A stretch of 64,000 nucleotides of DNA from a virus: positions 1 to 64,000 of the IMG/VR virus record IMGVR_UViG_3300037141_000279; one strand, given 5' to 3'. Positions 53,526 to 62,290 of this stretch are shown here, piece after piece. The translations under genes were made by a program, and so were the position numbers. The notes under the pieces are model-generated. The model did not search any database, was not told the origin of the DNA, and was given only the letters and a program-made list of their open reading frames with translations. Each line of letters starts with the position of its first letter. The stretch's first letter is position 1.

Positions 53526-53928
53526 TTTTTTTTTCATATTTCTCAAACCAGAACACTATCGGAATTTTTACCTCAACAACCAAACCAAATCTCTCTGCGT
53601 GCCGAAAAGCAGAATAGTTTCGCCGACATACGTCTACCCGCCTCTGCATCTGCTGTCGCCATGATTCAAGCGGAGATGCATGTTTGTCTATATTGCACGC
53701 TCGACAAGATGGAAAGAGATTGTCTAACCTATCGTTCTCTGGTCGCTCGAAGCCCGCCACCGAGCCAGGATGTCTCAAAAGCCATTCCGCAGTCTTCCAC
53801 CACTCCCGATGGACAGGATCAACATGGTCTGCGTGCCACCCTTTTTCGGGAAGTTCACAACCACAATATGCACACTTCCCTCCAAACTTCAAACGTAAAA
53901 CAGAGCGTTGTGTTTTATTTAATGTCAT
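53509..53928 (-). CDS. HNH endonuclease
   Basis: 139 residues from the ATG at 53928. Classic HNH: CAYCGCELP, WHADHVDPVHREWW, NLFPSCRACNIDKH. Its last codons and stop lie inside the right inverted repeat of cassette 2, so the cassette may have inserted at the gene's 3' end. Confidence 0.8.
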   Translation of the reverse strand: MTLNKTQRSVLRLKFGGKCAYCGCELPEKGWHADHVDPVHREWWKTAEWLLRHPGSVAGFERPENDRLDNLFPSCRACNIDKHASPLESWRQQMQRRVDVCRRNYSAFRHAERFGLVVEVKIPIVFWFEKYEKKRELYS

Positions 53929-54269
53929 TTCTTTTTTGACCAATGTGGCGTGCGGTCACTGTGCGCATCCTGGTGGCACTTCGGGCAGATGAAGACCGAA
54001 TTATCCAGCGAGATTTCGCCACCCTTGCCGCGGTGCTTCTGTTCGTGCATGTGTCCTGACTTTTCAGTCACTGGCGTGGCGCACAACTCACATTCACCTT
54101 TACATCGGAGCCAAAGTTGATGCCTTATATCTGCGACGACAGGCGCATAAAACGCTTGGGTGATATCCTTGCCTGATGCTTGTGCGAATGCCTGTGCTGA
54201 TTTTCGATTTTTGAAAATACGAATCGCATGCTCTGTTTTGTTTATCTCTATCCAAACAAGTTTTCTCAT
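53925..54269 (-). CDS. HNH-type endonuclease
   Basis: 114 residues. N-terminal strand-helix (KLVWIEINKTEHAIRIFKN), then CELCATPV, HMHEQKHRGKGGE, SLDNSVFICPKCHQDAH, a standard HNH with two zinc pairs. ATGA overlaps on both sides. Confidence 0.75.
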   Translation of the reverse strand: MRKLVWIEINKTEHAIRIFKNRKSAQAFAQASGKDITQAFYAPVVADIRHQLWLRCKGECELCATPVTEKSGHMHEQKHRGKGGEISLDNSVFICPKCHQDAHSDRTPHWSKKK

Positions 54270-54715
54270 TTATATTTCTCCAAATAATCGGCGCAGGCAC
54301 GCAAACGCTCCACTGATTCTTTGGCGTTTCCAATGGTAAAATTGCACGGATGGCATAAAATTCCACGAATCTGCTTCGTGGTGTGGTTGTGGTCCACACA
54401 CCAAGGGTTAATCATTTTGCGTTTTTTAGGATAATACCCAACTTTAGAACTTCTGCATGATGCGCACTTACGCCCCTGCTTTTCAAACTTGATTGCTTTT
54501 TCTTCTGCTGTGATGCCGTAGGTTCTTTTTACTCTGGACCTGCTTGCAGTTAACGCGTGCTGTTTCTTATGACTTCGTCCCCACAATTTAGAACGAAGCC
54601 GACCGCAAGAAAGACAGTACGAATCAACTTTTCCTTTTCGTGTGATTTGACGAGGCTTCCGATGACATCTGCAACAGAGGCCTTTCGGCTTTACCCATGT
54701 CTTATTCTTCTGCAC
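54266..54715 (-). CDS. endonuclease VII-type HNH nuclease
   Basis: 149 residues. N-terminal zinc ribbon (CCRCHRKP...CLSCGRL), basic helix, CASCRSSK, WCVDHNHTTKQIRGILCHPCN, IGNAKES. Third HNH in a row, so 53.5-54.7 kb is a cluster of mobile nuclease genes. Confidence 0.8.
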   Translation of the reverse strand: MQKNKTWVKPKGLCCRCHRKPRQITRKGKVDSYCLSCGRLRSKLWGRSHKKQHALTASRSRVKRTYGITAEEKAIKFEKQGRKCASCRSSKVGYYPKKRKMINPWCVDHNHTTKQIRGILCHPCNFTIGNAKESVERLRACADYLEKYK

Positions 54716-55328
54716 TATGCGCCCCCAAAAACTCCATAGCCCATTTTAGCACAACATCCTTCCTTTGCATAGACGCAGAAATAGTTTTTTTCGTCGCGGG
54801 CTCGCAGTGTTCAGCCGCTTTGATTGCATCTTCAATCGTCGCGCGGTCTTCAGGCGAGACGTAGAAAGAAAAATCTAAGTCCATCCAATCCCCCGACTCT
54901 TCAGGCATTTTGAGGGTAGTAGCTATCAGTTTGTGAAGGTCTTTAACTGTGATTTTTGAGTCAAGAGCCGCCTCAAATAGCGTTTGAGGTAAAACGATGG
55001 CATAGTCCTTGGCTTGCCTCAACTTCATCGCCTTTGATATACCCATAACCTCTAATTGGGCGAGAGTAAACGTGTCACTTAAATCCCTAACTGTCAAGAA
55101 GTACCGATGAAGGACTGCCGCTGATTTCTTCGACACCATCGCAACCTCCCGCAGATAGTCGCGAAAGGTATCATGGTTGATTCGCCAATATTGCATCTCG
55201 GAAACCTCAAGCAGCAACCACCCCAAAGTTGCGTACCCACGCTCGCACTCATCTTCAGCTTCTGAGAGACCACACGCTTGGTTATTCACACGACCCAAGA
55301 CGTACTCACCTGTTCTTGGTTCTTCCAT
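54702..55328 (-). CDS. helical protein, unknown
   Basis: 208 residues from the ATG at 55328, immediately after the ribonucleotide reductase stop. Helical throughout (EDECERGYATLGWLLLEVSE, FTLAQLEVMGISKAMKLRQA, SPEDRATIEDAIKAAEHC). LAQLEVMGISKAMKLRQA recalls a ParB/KorB-like helix-turn-helix. Unknown role. Confidence 0.5.
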   Translation of the reverse strand: MEEPRTGEYVLGRVNNQACGLSEAEDECERGYATLGWLLLEVSEMQYWRINHDTFRDYLREVAMVSKKSAAVLHRYFLTVRDLSDTFTLAQLEVMGISKAMKLRQAKDYAIVLPQTLFEAALDSKITVKDLHKLIATTLKMPEESGDWMDLDFSFYVSPEDRATIEDAIKAAEHCEPATKKTISASMQRKDVVLKWAMEFLGAHSAEE

Positions 55329-55329
55329 A

Positions 55330-56985
55330 TTAGGCTCCACACTCCCCACCTTTTGAAAGTTCACAGGCGTTACCTGCCTCTTCAAATACCTCACCCACAT
55401 GTTTCAACGCTTCTGACAGCGGAGCGGCGTTCAGCGGCTGCCCGTCCCGAGCCCCGTCTGGGTACACAGTGATGCCGCGCATCTTCGGAAGATATTTCAA
55501 AAGCATCTTACCGAACGACTGCACGGTGTTTTCGTTGTTCAGCTTAGAACCCCAAGCGGGCAGATTTATTGTGCTGGATATTGAATGATCAACATATTGC
55601 TGAACCCACGCCTGAAATGCTGTGCGGCGTTCCACATCTTCAGCTAAGGAATAGGCATCTTCAATCAAGTCCAGGGACACACCAGAGTCTAGCAGTCGTT
55701 TCGCAGTCGGGTCAACCACAAACTGATATTGCCAATTTGACCCCTTCAGATATCGCCGTTTGTATGCGGCGCAGAAAATCGGTTCAATTCCAGTTGTGGT
55801 TTCCGCGATGATGCCGATAGTCCCGACAGGAGCAATCGCGCGGGTCTTGACGGGTTGAGACAAATCCCATTTGTCCGCGTACGGTTTCACCAGCACGCCC
55901 GACTGCGCGTAGACCTGCAGATATTTCTCCAACTCTTCGTCTGCGCCGTACCTCTTACCGTGTACCAGCAACCATTCGTGAATCCCCATCAGGCCGAGAC
56001 CCAGGCGGCGGTTCTTGCTGCGGACTTGGTCAACTTTCGGAAATGGGACATTTGAATAAACCGTACCTGCGAGCAGGAATGCCGCACCCAGTTCGGTCAC
56101 TTCTTGCATTTCACCCAACGATTCAATACGGGCTAGATTGATGGAGCCCAAGTTACACACGTCGTTGTCATCCGCCGATGTGACTTCCGTGCATGCGTTG
56201 CGGAGTGTTTCCTTGGAGTTCTTGCCGCAGTCAATTGAAAACCCAGGCTCCCCTGTCTGCAGCATGTGTCGTAAGGCGGACCAATACACCATCTGAGCCA
56301 GAGAGTGTTTTGTGTGTTTCTCGTCGAAATATGCTTCAAAAAATTCATCATTGATTTGAACGCTGATGTTCGTCCCGTCCATCGTCGCTGGGAAGTTGTA
56401 ATCTTTCGCTTTCAACGCGCGAACTTCAGGGCTCCAGTTTTTGAGTGTGATGAATTTCATGATGTCGGGATGATCCCAACGAAGCCCCGCCCAAATAGCA
56501 GAGCGGCGGCTACCACCTTGCATGATGTATCGCCCTGCCTCGTTGACCATCTGCATCAGAGCGAGAGGTCCTGTGGAGAATCCACCTGTTTTCCGAATCA
56601 ACCGACCTTCGGCGCGTACCTCACTATAGTCGCTGCCTATTCCACCGCCCGTCATCAAACTGAGTGTAGCCTTCTGCATCAGTTCAGACCAACCCTCGCG
56701 AGAGTCTTCCGCGCGGAACAGGAAGCAATTATTCACTTGGTGGTACAACCGACCTGTCGCCGCCAGATATCGTCCGCCAGGGATAAACTTTCGCCGAGCA
56801 ATCAATTGCTGCAATCTCTCGGTGGTTCCTTTTCCAGCATGGACGGCGCGCATCACATGCTTCGGAACACGGTATGCAATGTTATGCCACTGTTCAGGCA
56901 TTCCATTTTCTAACGTATGGCTGTACTTCTGCAGCATGATAGTCTCTGCAAACTTACTCAATTCAACCTTCGGTAGTTCAATCAT
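55330..56985 (-). CDS. nrdJ: class II (B12-dependent) ribonucleotide reductase
   Basis: 551 residues, typical of short phage NrdJ. N-terminal redox Cys87 (VNNCFLF), TGGGIGSDYSEVRAEG, the radical-site loop NACTEVTSADDNDVCNLGSI, then LGLGLMGIHEW and the phosphate loop TTTGIEPIF. C-terminal Cys pair (CELSKGGEC) for re-reduction. It makes deoxynucleotides from ribonucleotides and needs adenosylcobalamin, not oxygen or an NrdB partner; none is present. The C-terminus lies directly before the helical gene at 55.3 kb. Confidence 0.85.
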   Translation of the reverse strand: MIELPKVELSKFAETIMLQKYSHTLENGMPEQWHNIAYRVPKHVMRAVHAGKGTTERLQQLIARRKFIPGGRYLAATGRLYHQVNNCFLFRAEDSREGWSELMQKATLSLMTGGGIGSDYSEVRAEGRLIRKTGGFSTGPLALMQMVNEAGRYIMQGGSRRSAIWAGLRWDHPDIMKFITLKNWSPEVRALKAKDYNFPATMDGTNISVQINDEFFEAYFDEKHTKHSLAQMVYWSALRHMLQTGEPGFSIDCGKNSKETLRNACTEVTSADDNDVCNLGSINLARIESLGEMQEVTELGAAFLLAGTVYSNVPFPKVDQVRSKNRRLGLGLMGIHEWLLVHGKRYGADEELEKYLQVYAQSGVLVKPYADKWDLSQPVKTRAIAPVGTIGIIAETTTGIEPIFCAAYKRRYLKGSNWQYQFVVDPTAKRLLDSGVSLDLIEDAYSLAEDVERRTAFQAWVQQYVDHSISSTINLPAWGSKLNNENTVQSFGKMLLKYLPKMRGITVYPDGARDGQPLNAAPLSEALKHVGEVFEEAGNACELSKGGECGA

Positions 56986-57263
56986 CAGTTCACCTTTGGC
57001 CGATAGTTGCTCGGCGCGATACCTGGATTCTTTTTCTTGGTCGGCTTCTCGTCGTCTTTCTCGTCGTCAATGGAAGTGAAGATGGTGCCGACGGTCTGCC
57101 GTTTCGATTGCGCGGCACCTGAGGATGCAGGACGCACACAGGGCCAGCAGGCAGATTGCCACTCCCCCTTCGCGTCTTTCTTGGCGTACCCTGCTTCTGC
57201 TTTTCCGCAGAAGCCACACTTGCCGCGGGCTTCAGGGAACGTGTAGTCTGTCGCCTTCACCAT
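56985..57263 (-). CDS. zinc-finger protein upstream of nrdJ
   Basis: 92 residues. KCGFCGKAEAGY and SACWPC are CxxC pairs of one zinc ribbon; the C-terminal half is basic and unstructured (DEKPTKKKNPGIAPSNYRPK). ATG overlaps the DUF4326 stop; its end touches the nrdJ start. Confidence 0.6.
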   Translation of the reverse strand: MVKATDYTFPEARGKCGFCGKAEAGYAKKDAKGEWQSACWPCVRPASSGAAQSKRQTVGTIFTSIDDEKDDEKPTKKKNPGIAPSNYRPKVN

Positions 57264-57574
57264 AAAGTTGCCTCCTGTCGTCTCCAGTTCAGGTATCCGG
57301 CGATGATGTCGCCGTGACAGAATTCAGGACGACACCAACAACCGAGAATCTCATTATCGTCGATTGTGATGTCAGCCATGTGGCGCAATTTCCACTGCTC
57401 AGGATCATACCAGTACGCGGCGAATTTTGCAATCACTTCCGCGCGCGTGCCGTCTTTCCCGATGTGGAATGGGTTGTGAAATGGTGACGTCGGGATGCCG
57501 CCATACTCGCGCCCGATGTAAAGGGTGCACGTTAGTTTCGTGTTCAGGGTGATCTTCACCACTTTAACGGGCAC
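57257..57574 (-). CDS. DUF4326 protein
   Basis: 105 residues if started at the GTG at 57574 (a TTG at 57598 is possible). The DUF4326 pattern is clear: LYIGREYGGIPTSPFHNPFH, GTRAEVIAKFAAYW, LGCWCRPEFCHGDII, YLN. The CWC...CHGD core suggests a catalytic or metal site. Common in phages near nucleotide-metabolism genes, activity unknown. Confidence 0.75.
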   Translation of the reverse strand: MPVKVVKITLNTKLTCTLYIGREYGGIPTSPFHNPFHIGKDGTRAEVIAKFAAYWYDPEQWKLRHMADITIDDNEILGCWCRPEFCHGDIIAGYLNWRRQEATLW

Positions 57575-58064
57575 TGGATGCTCGCCTTCTGCGGGCAAGA
57601 ATAACCGCGCTCGCTCCGCTGCCGCCGTTCGCGAAAAACGTCCGCATGGCTGTTTTCAATTCTCGTTCTGTCAACCCATCGGCGAATTCGGTGAGTGCCG
57701 CTTTGATTTCATCGCCAGGATAAAGATTCAGCAGTTCGGCGACCGAGGTTGCCGACGGCAAAGTTCCCGTCAACTCATAAGTGAGCGAAGCCAACTCACC
57801 AACGACTGGGTTCTTCAAATCAAGCGGCGCGGGAATTTCACCAGCTTTGCCGAGCCGCGAATCCACCACTTTTAGGTATTCTGAGATAGGGTATCGAGGC
57901 GTCTCAGCCAGCGCGGTGCACCATTCATCGAAATCCCGCGCGACGGCGGCAGCCCCATACGCTTCAGCAAGGAGCCCCAAACGGCTTTTCAGTTCAGGAT
58001 ACACCCCTCGGGTGTTCTTCAGCACCCGCGCGGCGATCCTGGGTAGTTCTTTCATCAGGTTCAT
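57564..58064 (-). CDS. helical protein, unknown
   Basis: 166 residues. Entirely helical (RIAARVLKNTRGVYPELKSR, ARDFDEWCTALAETPRYPIS, SATSVAELLNLYPGDEIKAA), basic C-terminus (ILARRRRASSAR). It follows the repeat region at 58.1-58.3 kb and heads the nrdJ operon. Possibly a DNA-binding replication factor; unproven. Confidence 0.5.
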   Translation of the reverse strand: MNLMKELPRIAARVLKNTRGVYPELKSRLGLLAEAYGAAAVARDFDEWCTALAETPRYPISEYLKVVDSRLGKAGEIPAPLDLKNPVVGELASLTYELTGTLPSATSVAELLNLYPGDEIKAALTEFADGLTERELKTAMRTFFANGGSGASAVILARRRRASSAR

Positions 58065-58080
58065 TGTTTGATCCTCTCGC

Positions 58081-58290
58081 AGTCAAATACATTTGGACAT
58101 TTGGACAAAGACGGTAACCCCTTGATAATAAGAGAAATGAACGTGTCCAGAAGTCTATCCAGAAGTGTTTGGGACTTCTGGTTACGTGACCAAATGTCCA
58201 AATGTCCAGAAGTGGTTAAAAGACTTTTGGTCATAGATATATATAATAGAATCATATACATACAAACTTGTCCAAATGTATTGTAACTTT
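58081..58290. repeat. iteron-like repeats TTTGGACA with AT-rich stretch
   Basis: Gene-free ~230 bp beside the primase-helicase. Direct and inverted copies of ACATTTGGACA: two at 58089-58107, two inverted at 58190-58209, one inverted at 58269-58280. CCAGAAGT recurs three to four times. An AT-rich run (atatatataatag) lies between. The layout fits an origin or operator. Confidence 0.55.
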
Positions 58291-58295
58291 CGCAG

Positions 58296-60200
58296 CTAGG
58301 AGACATCATCAACACCCTCATAGTGAAGTAAAGGCGAACGCTCCCCATCCATTTCTACCTTCTCTGCCCCAACTTCGTGCATCTCAGGGAGAGACCACAT
58401 CACGCAAGACACAGTTCGATCTTTGTTGTTCGGCGGTTTTGTGCTTGTGGCAGGAACAATAATTGATTGAATCTCCGATTTGATGGGGATTGCATCCGCC
58501 GCGCGATTCAACGTGCTCCGACTGATGCGTGCTAACGCCTCCGCGCGCGCATAAACCACCTTACTCTCTTTCGGGCCAGATTGAAGTTCCTTCTCCAGCC
58601 ACTCAATGGCTTTTTGTTGGGCGATGTTGGGTCGCCCCATCTGTTTTTGTTCAGGCTCAGGTTCTTCCGTGGCTTGGACAGGCACCAAACGCCCGCCCTC
58701 GAACTGAAGAGTGAATTTCTCGGCAGGAGCGTTGCGTGGAAGTATGGTTAAGACCCTCTGGGGGGCTGTGCCGTCGTCATCCTCGGAGAATTCGAGTACA
58801 CAGACCGTTTCACAGTTCCGACCCCATGCTTCGCTTCCTGACAGCTTATCCCGCTTGGCGGCGTAATCCTCTCCCCGCTTGGTTTTGGGTGCGCCGACAC
58901 TACACACCAAAGCGATGTGGAAGTGAGCGGCGGTCTCTTGTAGTTGGCGCATGAACGGCGACACGACAGACTTCTTGTTGGCATCATCAAGAAGCATGTC
59001 CAGCCCCTCGATGAAGATGACGTTTGGGGTTGGGTTCATCTTTTCAATTTCATTGATAATCCCCTGCACAGCGTCCGTCCCGAAAGCAAGCGGAAGCGGA
59101 GTCGTAGGGATATCTGTCGGAAGGAGGTTCAACCTTCGCATTGTGCGTGTAAACGCGTTCCTGCCTCGGTCGTAAGCCAGGACTTGAAACGTGTATTTAT
59201 GGGTACTGTGTTCGAGCACAGGATATCCTTGCTTTTGTTTATGCAGCATTTCAAAAATCCAGGTTGTCTTTCCTGTGCCGCTTGCCCCGCCGATCAGGCT
59301 GATGTCACCGAGTGGAAACCACCCATCCTCTTGTCCATTCGCAGGCGCAACCACATAATCACCATCAGGGTCAGGCAAAGCAGGAGTGTGAAATTCAATA
59401 GACTCAGAGACGAACACAGGTTTGCCCGTGCGTTCTGTGTCTATCGCCGCTTTGATGGTACGCTGGCGATAATCGGCACGATCCCGCCATTTATCCCGCT
59501 GCCCAAGAGCCGAGAACCCGAAAAACTTCTCCATCTTCGCAGGATCGTTTTGCGTGAGTCGTGCCAATTCACGCATCAGGGCGTAGTCGGCACTGGAATC
59601 ATCCCCCTCGAATGTGGACGTATCTCCCAACCACAGCAGCTTGAATTTTTTATCTTTATTTTTGGTGATCAGCATGTACGGGAGGGTCATATCGGCGATG
59701 GGGTTCACATCATGGCCGATGACTTTTTCCCCTGTCATTGTGAAATATCTGCCGCCCTCTCGACCGTGGTAGATTTCAATGCCGACGTGACCTTGAGATA
59801 GTTTGCGCCCGCCCTCGGGGAGAACGTCACACTCCACAAAAGCGTGCAGACCTCGCCCACTGGGAGAAGTTTCGGTGTACGGACTGCCGAGAAGGTTCAA
59901 AATCGATAAGGCGTATGGGTCGATGATGCCTTTGTTCGTGATGGCGCTGTCAAAATCAATTCCCACAAGGTTGGTGCCGCCGAGTTCAAATCCAACGCCG
60001 TTGTAATCCCCACCTTTTAGGACATCGGCAGCATCCATCGCCTGTTCAAAAGTAGTCCAGGTGTTGGGGTCGTCCGCCTTCGCCATGGCTCCTGTCTTTG
60101 CATTGAATGGGACCTTGGTTTCCTTGCCATCTCGAACAAGTGCTTTCCAGCACACCCAGTTCGGGCGTTGTTTGAGCACATCAGGAATATCATTCAGCAC
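58296..60200 (-). CDS. primase-polymerase/helicase fusion
   Basis: 634 residues, GTG start with GAGG upstream. N-terminal ~190: PrimPol-like, with WVCWK, VGIDFDSAI (Asp82, Asp84 metal ligands), SGRGLHAFVE, GIEIYHGREGGRYFTMTG. Middle and C-terminal: RepA/DnaB-type ATPase, Walker A GGASGTGKT (304-312) and Walker B NVIFIEGLD (~393-401). C-terminal ~90 may be a winged helix. It would prime and unwind at the phage origin. Confidence 0.8.
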   Translation of the reverse strand: MLNDIPDVLKQRPNWVCWKALVRDGKETKVPFNAKTGAMAKADDPNTWTTFEQAMDAADVLKGGDYNGVGFELGGTNLVGIDFDSAITNKGIIDPYALSILNLLGSPYTETSPSGRGLHAFVECDVLPEGGRKLSQGHVGIEIYHGREGGRYFTMTGEKVIGHDVNPIADMTLPYMLITKNKDKKFKLLWLGDTSTFEGDDSSADYALMRELARLTQNDPAKMEKFFGFSALGQRDKWRDRADYRQRTIKAAIDTERTGKPVFVSESIEFHTPALPDPDGDYVVAPANGQEDGWFPLGDISLIGGASGTGKTTWIFEMLHKQKQGYPVLEHSTHKYTFQVLAYDRGRNAFTRTMRRLNLLPTDIPTTPLPLAFGTDAVQGIINEIEKMNPTPNVIFIEGLDMLLDDANKKSVVSPFMRQLQETAAHFHIALVCSVGAPKTKRGEDYAAKRDKLSGSEAWGRNCETVCVLEFSEDDDGTAPQRVLTILPRNAPAEKFTLQFEGGRLVPVQATEEPEPEQKQMGRPNIAQQKAIEWLEKELQSGPKESKVVYARAEALARISRSTLNRAADAIPIKSEIQSIIVPATSTKPPNNKDRTVSCVMWSLPEMHEVGAEKVEMDGERSPLLHYEGVDDVS

Positions 60201-60208
60201 GAGAGCCT

Positions 60209-60550
60209 CTATTCAAAAAGAATGGTGTTGATTCCTAAATCTGCGCACGCTCGCAAGAAACCTTTTTGTTCTGGTTCGACGATAGACGCTAGTGCGTAGG
60301 TCTCACTCTCGCTTAGTTGGCGCATCGTATGGGTGTTGGCGGGCATAGCGTTAATACTGAGTGCACCTTTACCCCCATTGCACTCTCTACAGGCTGTGAT
60401 GTAGTTGCTGAGAGAGTCAGGACCACCGTTCGCCTGCGAAACCATGTGGTCACACTCCAGCGACACCTCTGGCGGTTTTCTGCCGCAGTATTGACAGGTG
60501 AAATTATCCCGCTGAAGGGTCAGAAAGCGGTCTCGTGGTCTGATACACAT
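60209..60550 (-). CDS. HNH endonuclease
   Basis: 113 residues from the ATG at 60550 (GGAG upstream). RDNFTCQYCGRKPP, LECDHMVSQANGGPDSLSNY, CRECNGGKG: a textbook HNH of the 5-methylcytosine-McrA/phage type. C-terminus helical. It sits between replication genes. Confidence 0.85.
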   Translation of the reverse strand: MCIRPRDRFLTLQRDNFTCQYCGRKPPEVSLECDHMVSQANGGPDSLSNYITACRECNGGKGALSINAMPANTHTMRQLSESETYALASIVEPEQKGFLRACADLGINTILFE

Positions 60551-60560
60551 AAATGATATT

Positions 60561-61736
60561 CTACTCCGATTCCTTGCCAAAGTCAAATTCGTCCAGTTGT
60601 TTTCTCTCTAACAGCATGTCCCGCAGTTCAGGCTTGTTCGCGCAGATGCCTCGCATGCTGCAATTTTCACATTTATTGTTGGGCCAGCGCACGCCTGATT
60701 GCATGGGCCAGAATTCCTTTTCATTCGCCGCCGCGATGTTGATCACGTCGCGCTTGATGGACCGCCCGATATCCTCGGCGCTGTCGGGAGTGATGACGGC
60801 GCTCTTGAATTGCACGCGCTGCTTGGTGAGTGTGTTCGCCAGCACATGTTTGCCGTGAAGTGAGATGTACTCCGTTTTTGCCGCCTCCACCGCTTTACTT
60901 TTGCCGACGAACAACGTGTTCATTTCCTCTTCGACCTTGGGGTCTGCTGTGACCCAGATGCCGAAATCATCTTTCGCCATGACAGTCACAGCAGTTCCAG
61001 GCAGAAGCCCTGCGTACGGCTCCAGCATTGTCGCGGCATCTCCCTTGGAAATCTCGCGACCCATTTTGCGGAACCACAGGAACGCGACGTTCGGGTAAGA
61101 CTTCACCCAGGAGTAGCTGCGAAGCTGCGGGTCCATCACAGTCAACTCGGGTACATCCTTGCCCGACGTTTTGATGTCGATAATGAGCGGTTGACCGCCA
61201 GGGACGACAGAACTTGAAGTTGGTTTCGTTTCAGCAATCAAGTCGATATACGACGTGAATTCAATCCCTGCCAACTTTGTGCCTGGGAAAACTTCAAAGT
61301 CGGTTTGGACTTGAAAATCCTGCGGGTTGTTCACGACGTACGGAAATGTCGGGTAGAGAATGGCGTATAGCTTGATCAGTTCCTGCCCTGTGCGGTTCAA
61401 GCTATCCCAGTCACGGTCGGTTTTGGAATATTGGTAGCGAATGATTTTCGGCTGACCCTCTGCGGGCTCCACATCCTTGTGCTCGGCCCACAGGCGGACG
61501 AATTCGGCGACAGCGCCCGCGACATCAAGACGGCGCTGGTGATAGAACGTGATGCCCTTCTCCAGCGCGATGCCGAAATGTGTGGACGACCGCTGCACTT
61601 TCTCGGCCCAACCCTGCACGCGCTCAAGGTAATATTTCCTCGCACAATAATTGAAAGAATCGGACCCGCTGTAGGAATGGCGGGTGACGAAAAATCCCTT
61701 ACTGTTGATGTAAAGATGTGGCTTCATTGTGCTCAT
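60561..61736 (-). CDS. Cas4/RecB-like PD-(D/E)XK nuclease with Fe-S cluster
   Basis: 391 residues. The first Cys (Cys31 in FNYCARKYYLERV) and the C-terminal triplet Cys356, 359, 365 (CENCSMRGIC) form the 4Fe-4S set of AddB/Cas4 nucleases. The catalytic core reads GIEFTSYIDLIAE...PLIIDIKTSGKD. A nuclease for recombination, end processing or host DNA degradation. Overlaps the next gene upstream by 4 nt. Confidence 0.8.
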   Translation of the reverse strand: MSTMKPHLYINSKGFFVTRHSYSGSDSFNYCARKYYLERVQGWAEKVQRSSTHFGIALEKGITFYHQRRLDVAGAVAEFVRLWAEHKDVEPAEGQPKIIRYQYSKTDRDWDSLNRTGQELIKLYAILYPTFPYVVNNPQDFQVQTDFEVFPGTKLAGIEFTSYIDLIAETKPTSSSVVPGGQPLIIDIKTSGKDVPELTVMDPQLRSYSWVKSYPNVAFLWFRKMGREISKGDAATMLEPYAGLLPGTAVTVMAKDDFGIWVTADPKVEEEMNTLFVGKSKAVEAAKTEYISLHGKHVLANTLTKQRVQFKSAVITPDSAEDIGRSIKRDVINIAAANEKEFWPMQSGVRWPNNKCENCSMRGICANKPELRDMLLERKQLDEFDFGKESE

Positions 61737-62290
61737 TTTACCCCTCGCTGAACCAAAGAATCAATGCCTCGTTGAATGAATGTGGAAAAGTCACACAATG
61801 CTTGATAGTATACCATCAAAACCTGCTGTATTTCATTTTGGTCCCAGGTAGGGTCCTCTTTTGCCGCCAACAGTAACTCCATCTTCCCTTGCACAAATTT
61901 GAGCCTCTCTTTCGCCATGCTCAAGCATCGGGTGTCGCCCACATTCAGCGGGGTCAGGGAGATTTCCAAAGATGGAGCTTCGGTATTTTCATACCCCTCT
62001 GGGTTGAACGGGGTGTCTGGATTGTCGGAACTTGATGGAGTTGGGGTGATAATCCCTACCGACTCTTTGTATCTATCTATCCAGTAATAAGCGGTTTTGG
62101 GAGGAATCCCCACTTTATGCCACATTGCATAAAGTCCAGGCTCTCCTCGACGGTTCCCTTGTTTCTTCAATGTTTGCTGCCAATCAAAATTCACGCGGCC
62201 AAAAGCCAGCCCATGTTTGTCCGTGGATTGATATGCCAGCCATGCCGCTTGGATTTGCTGTTCGGCGAGAGTTTGGTCAGTATCCTGCAT
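61733..62290 (-). CDS. HTH-containing protein, unknown
   Basis: 185 residues from the ATG at 62290 (an ATG at 62317 overlaps the Mom-like gene further). LYAMWHKVGIPPKTAYYWIDRYK looks like a helix-turn-helix. Acidic, Ser/Thr/Pro-rich linker follows, then a helical C-terminus. Likely DNA-binding, in the replication-recombination cluster. Confidence 0.55.
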   Translation of the reverse strand: MQDTDQTLAEQQIQAAWLAYQSTDKHGLAFGRVNFDWQQTLKKQGNRRGEPGLYAMWHKVGIPPKTAYYWIDRYKESVGIITPTPSSSDNPDTPFNPEGYENTEAPSLEISLTPLNVGDTRCLSMAKERLKFVQGKMELLLAAKEDPTWDQNEIQQVLMVYYQALCDFSTFIQRGIDSLVQRGVK

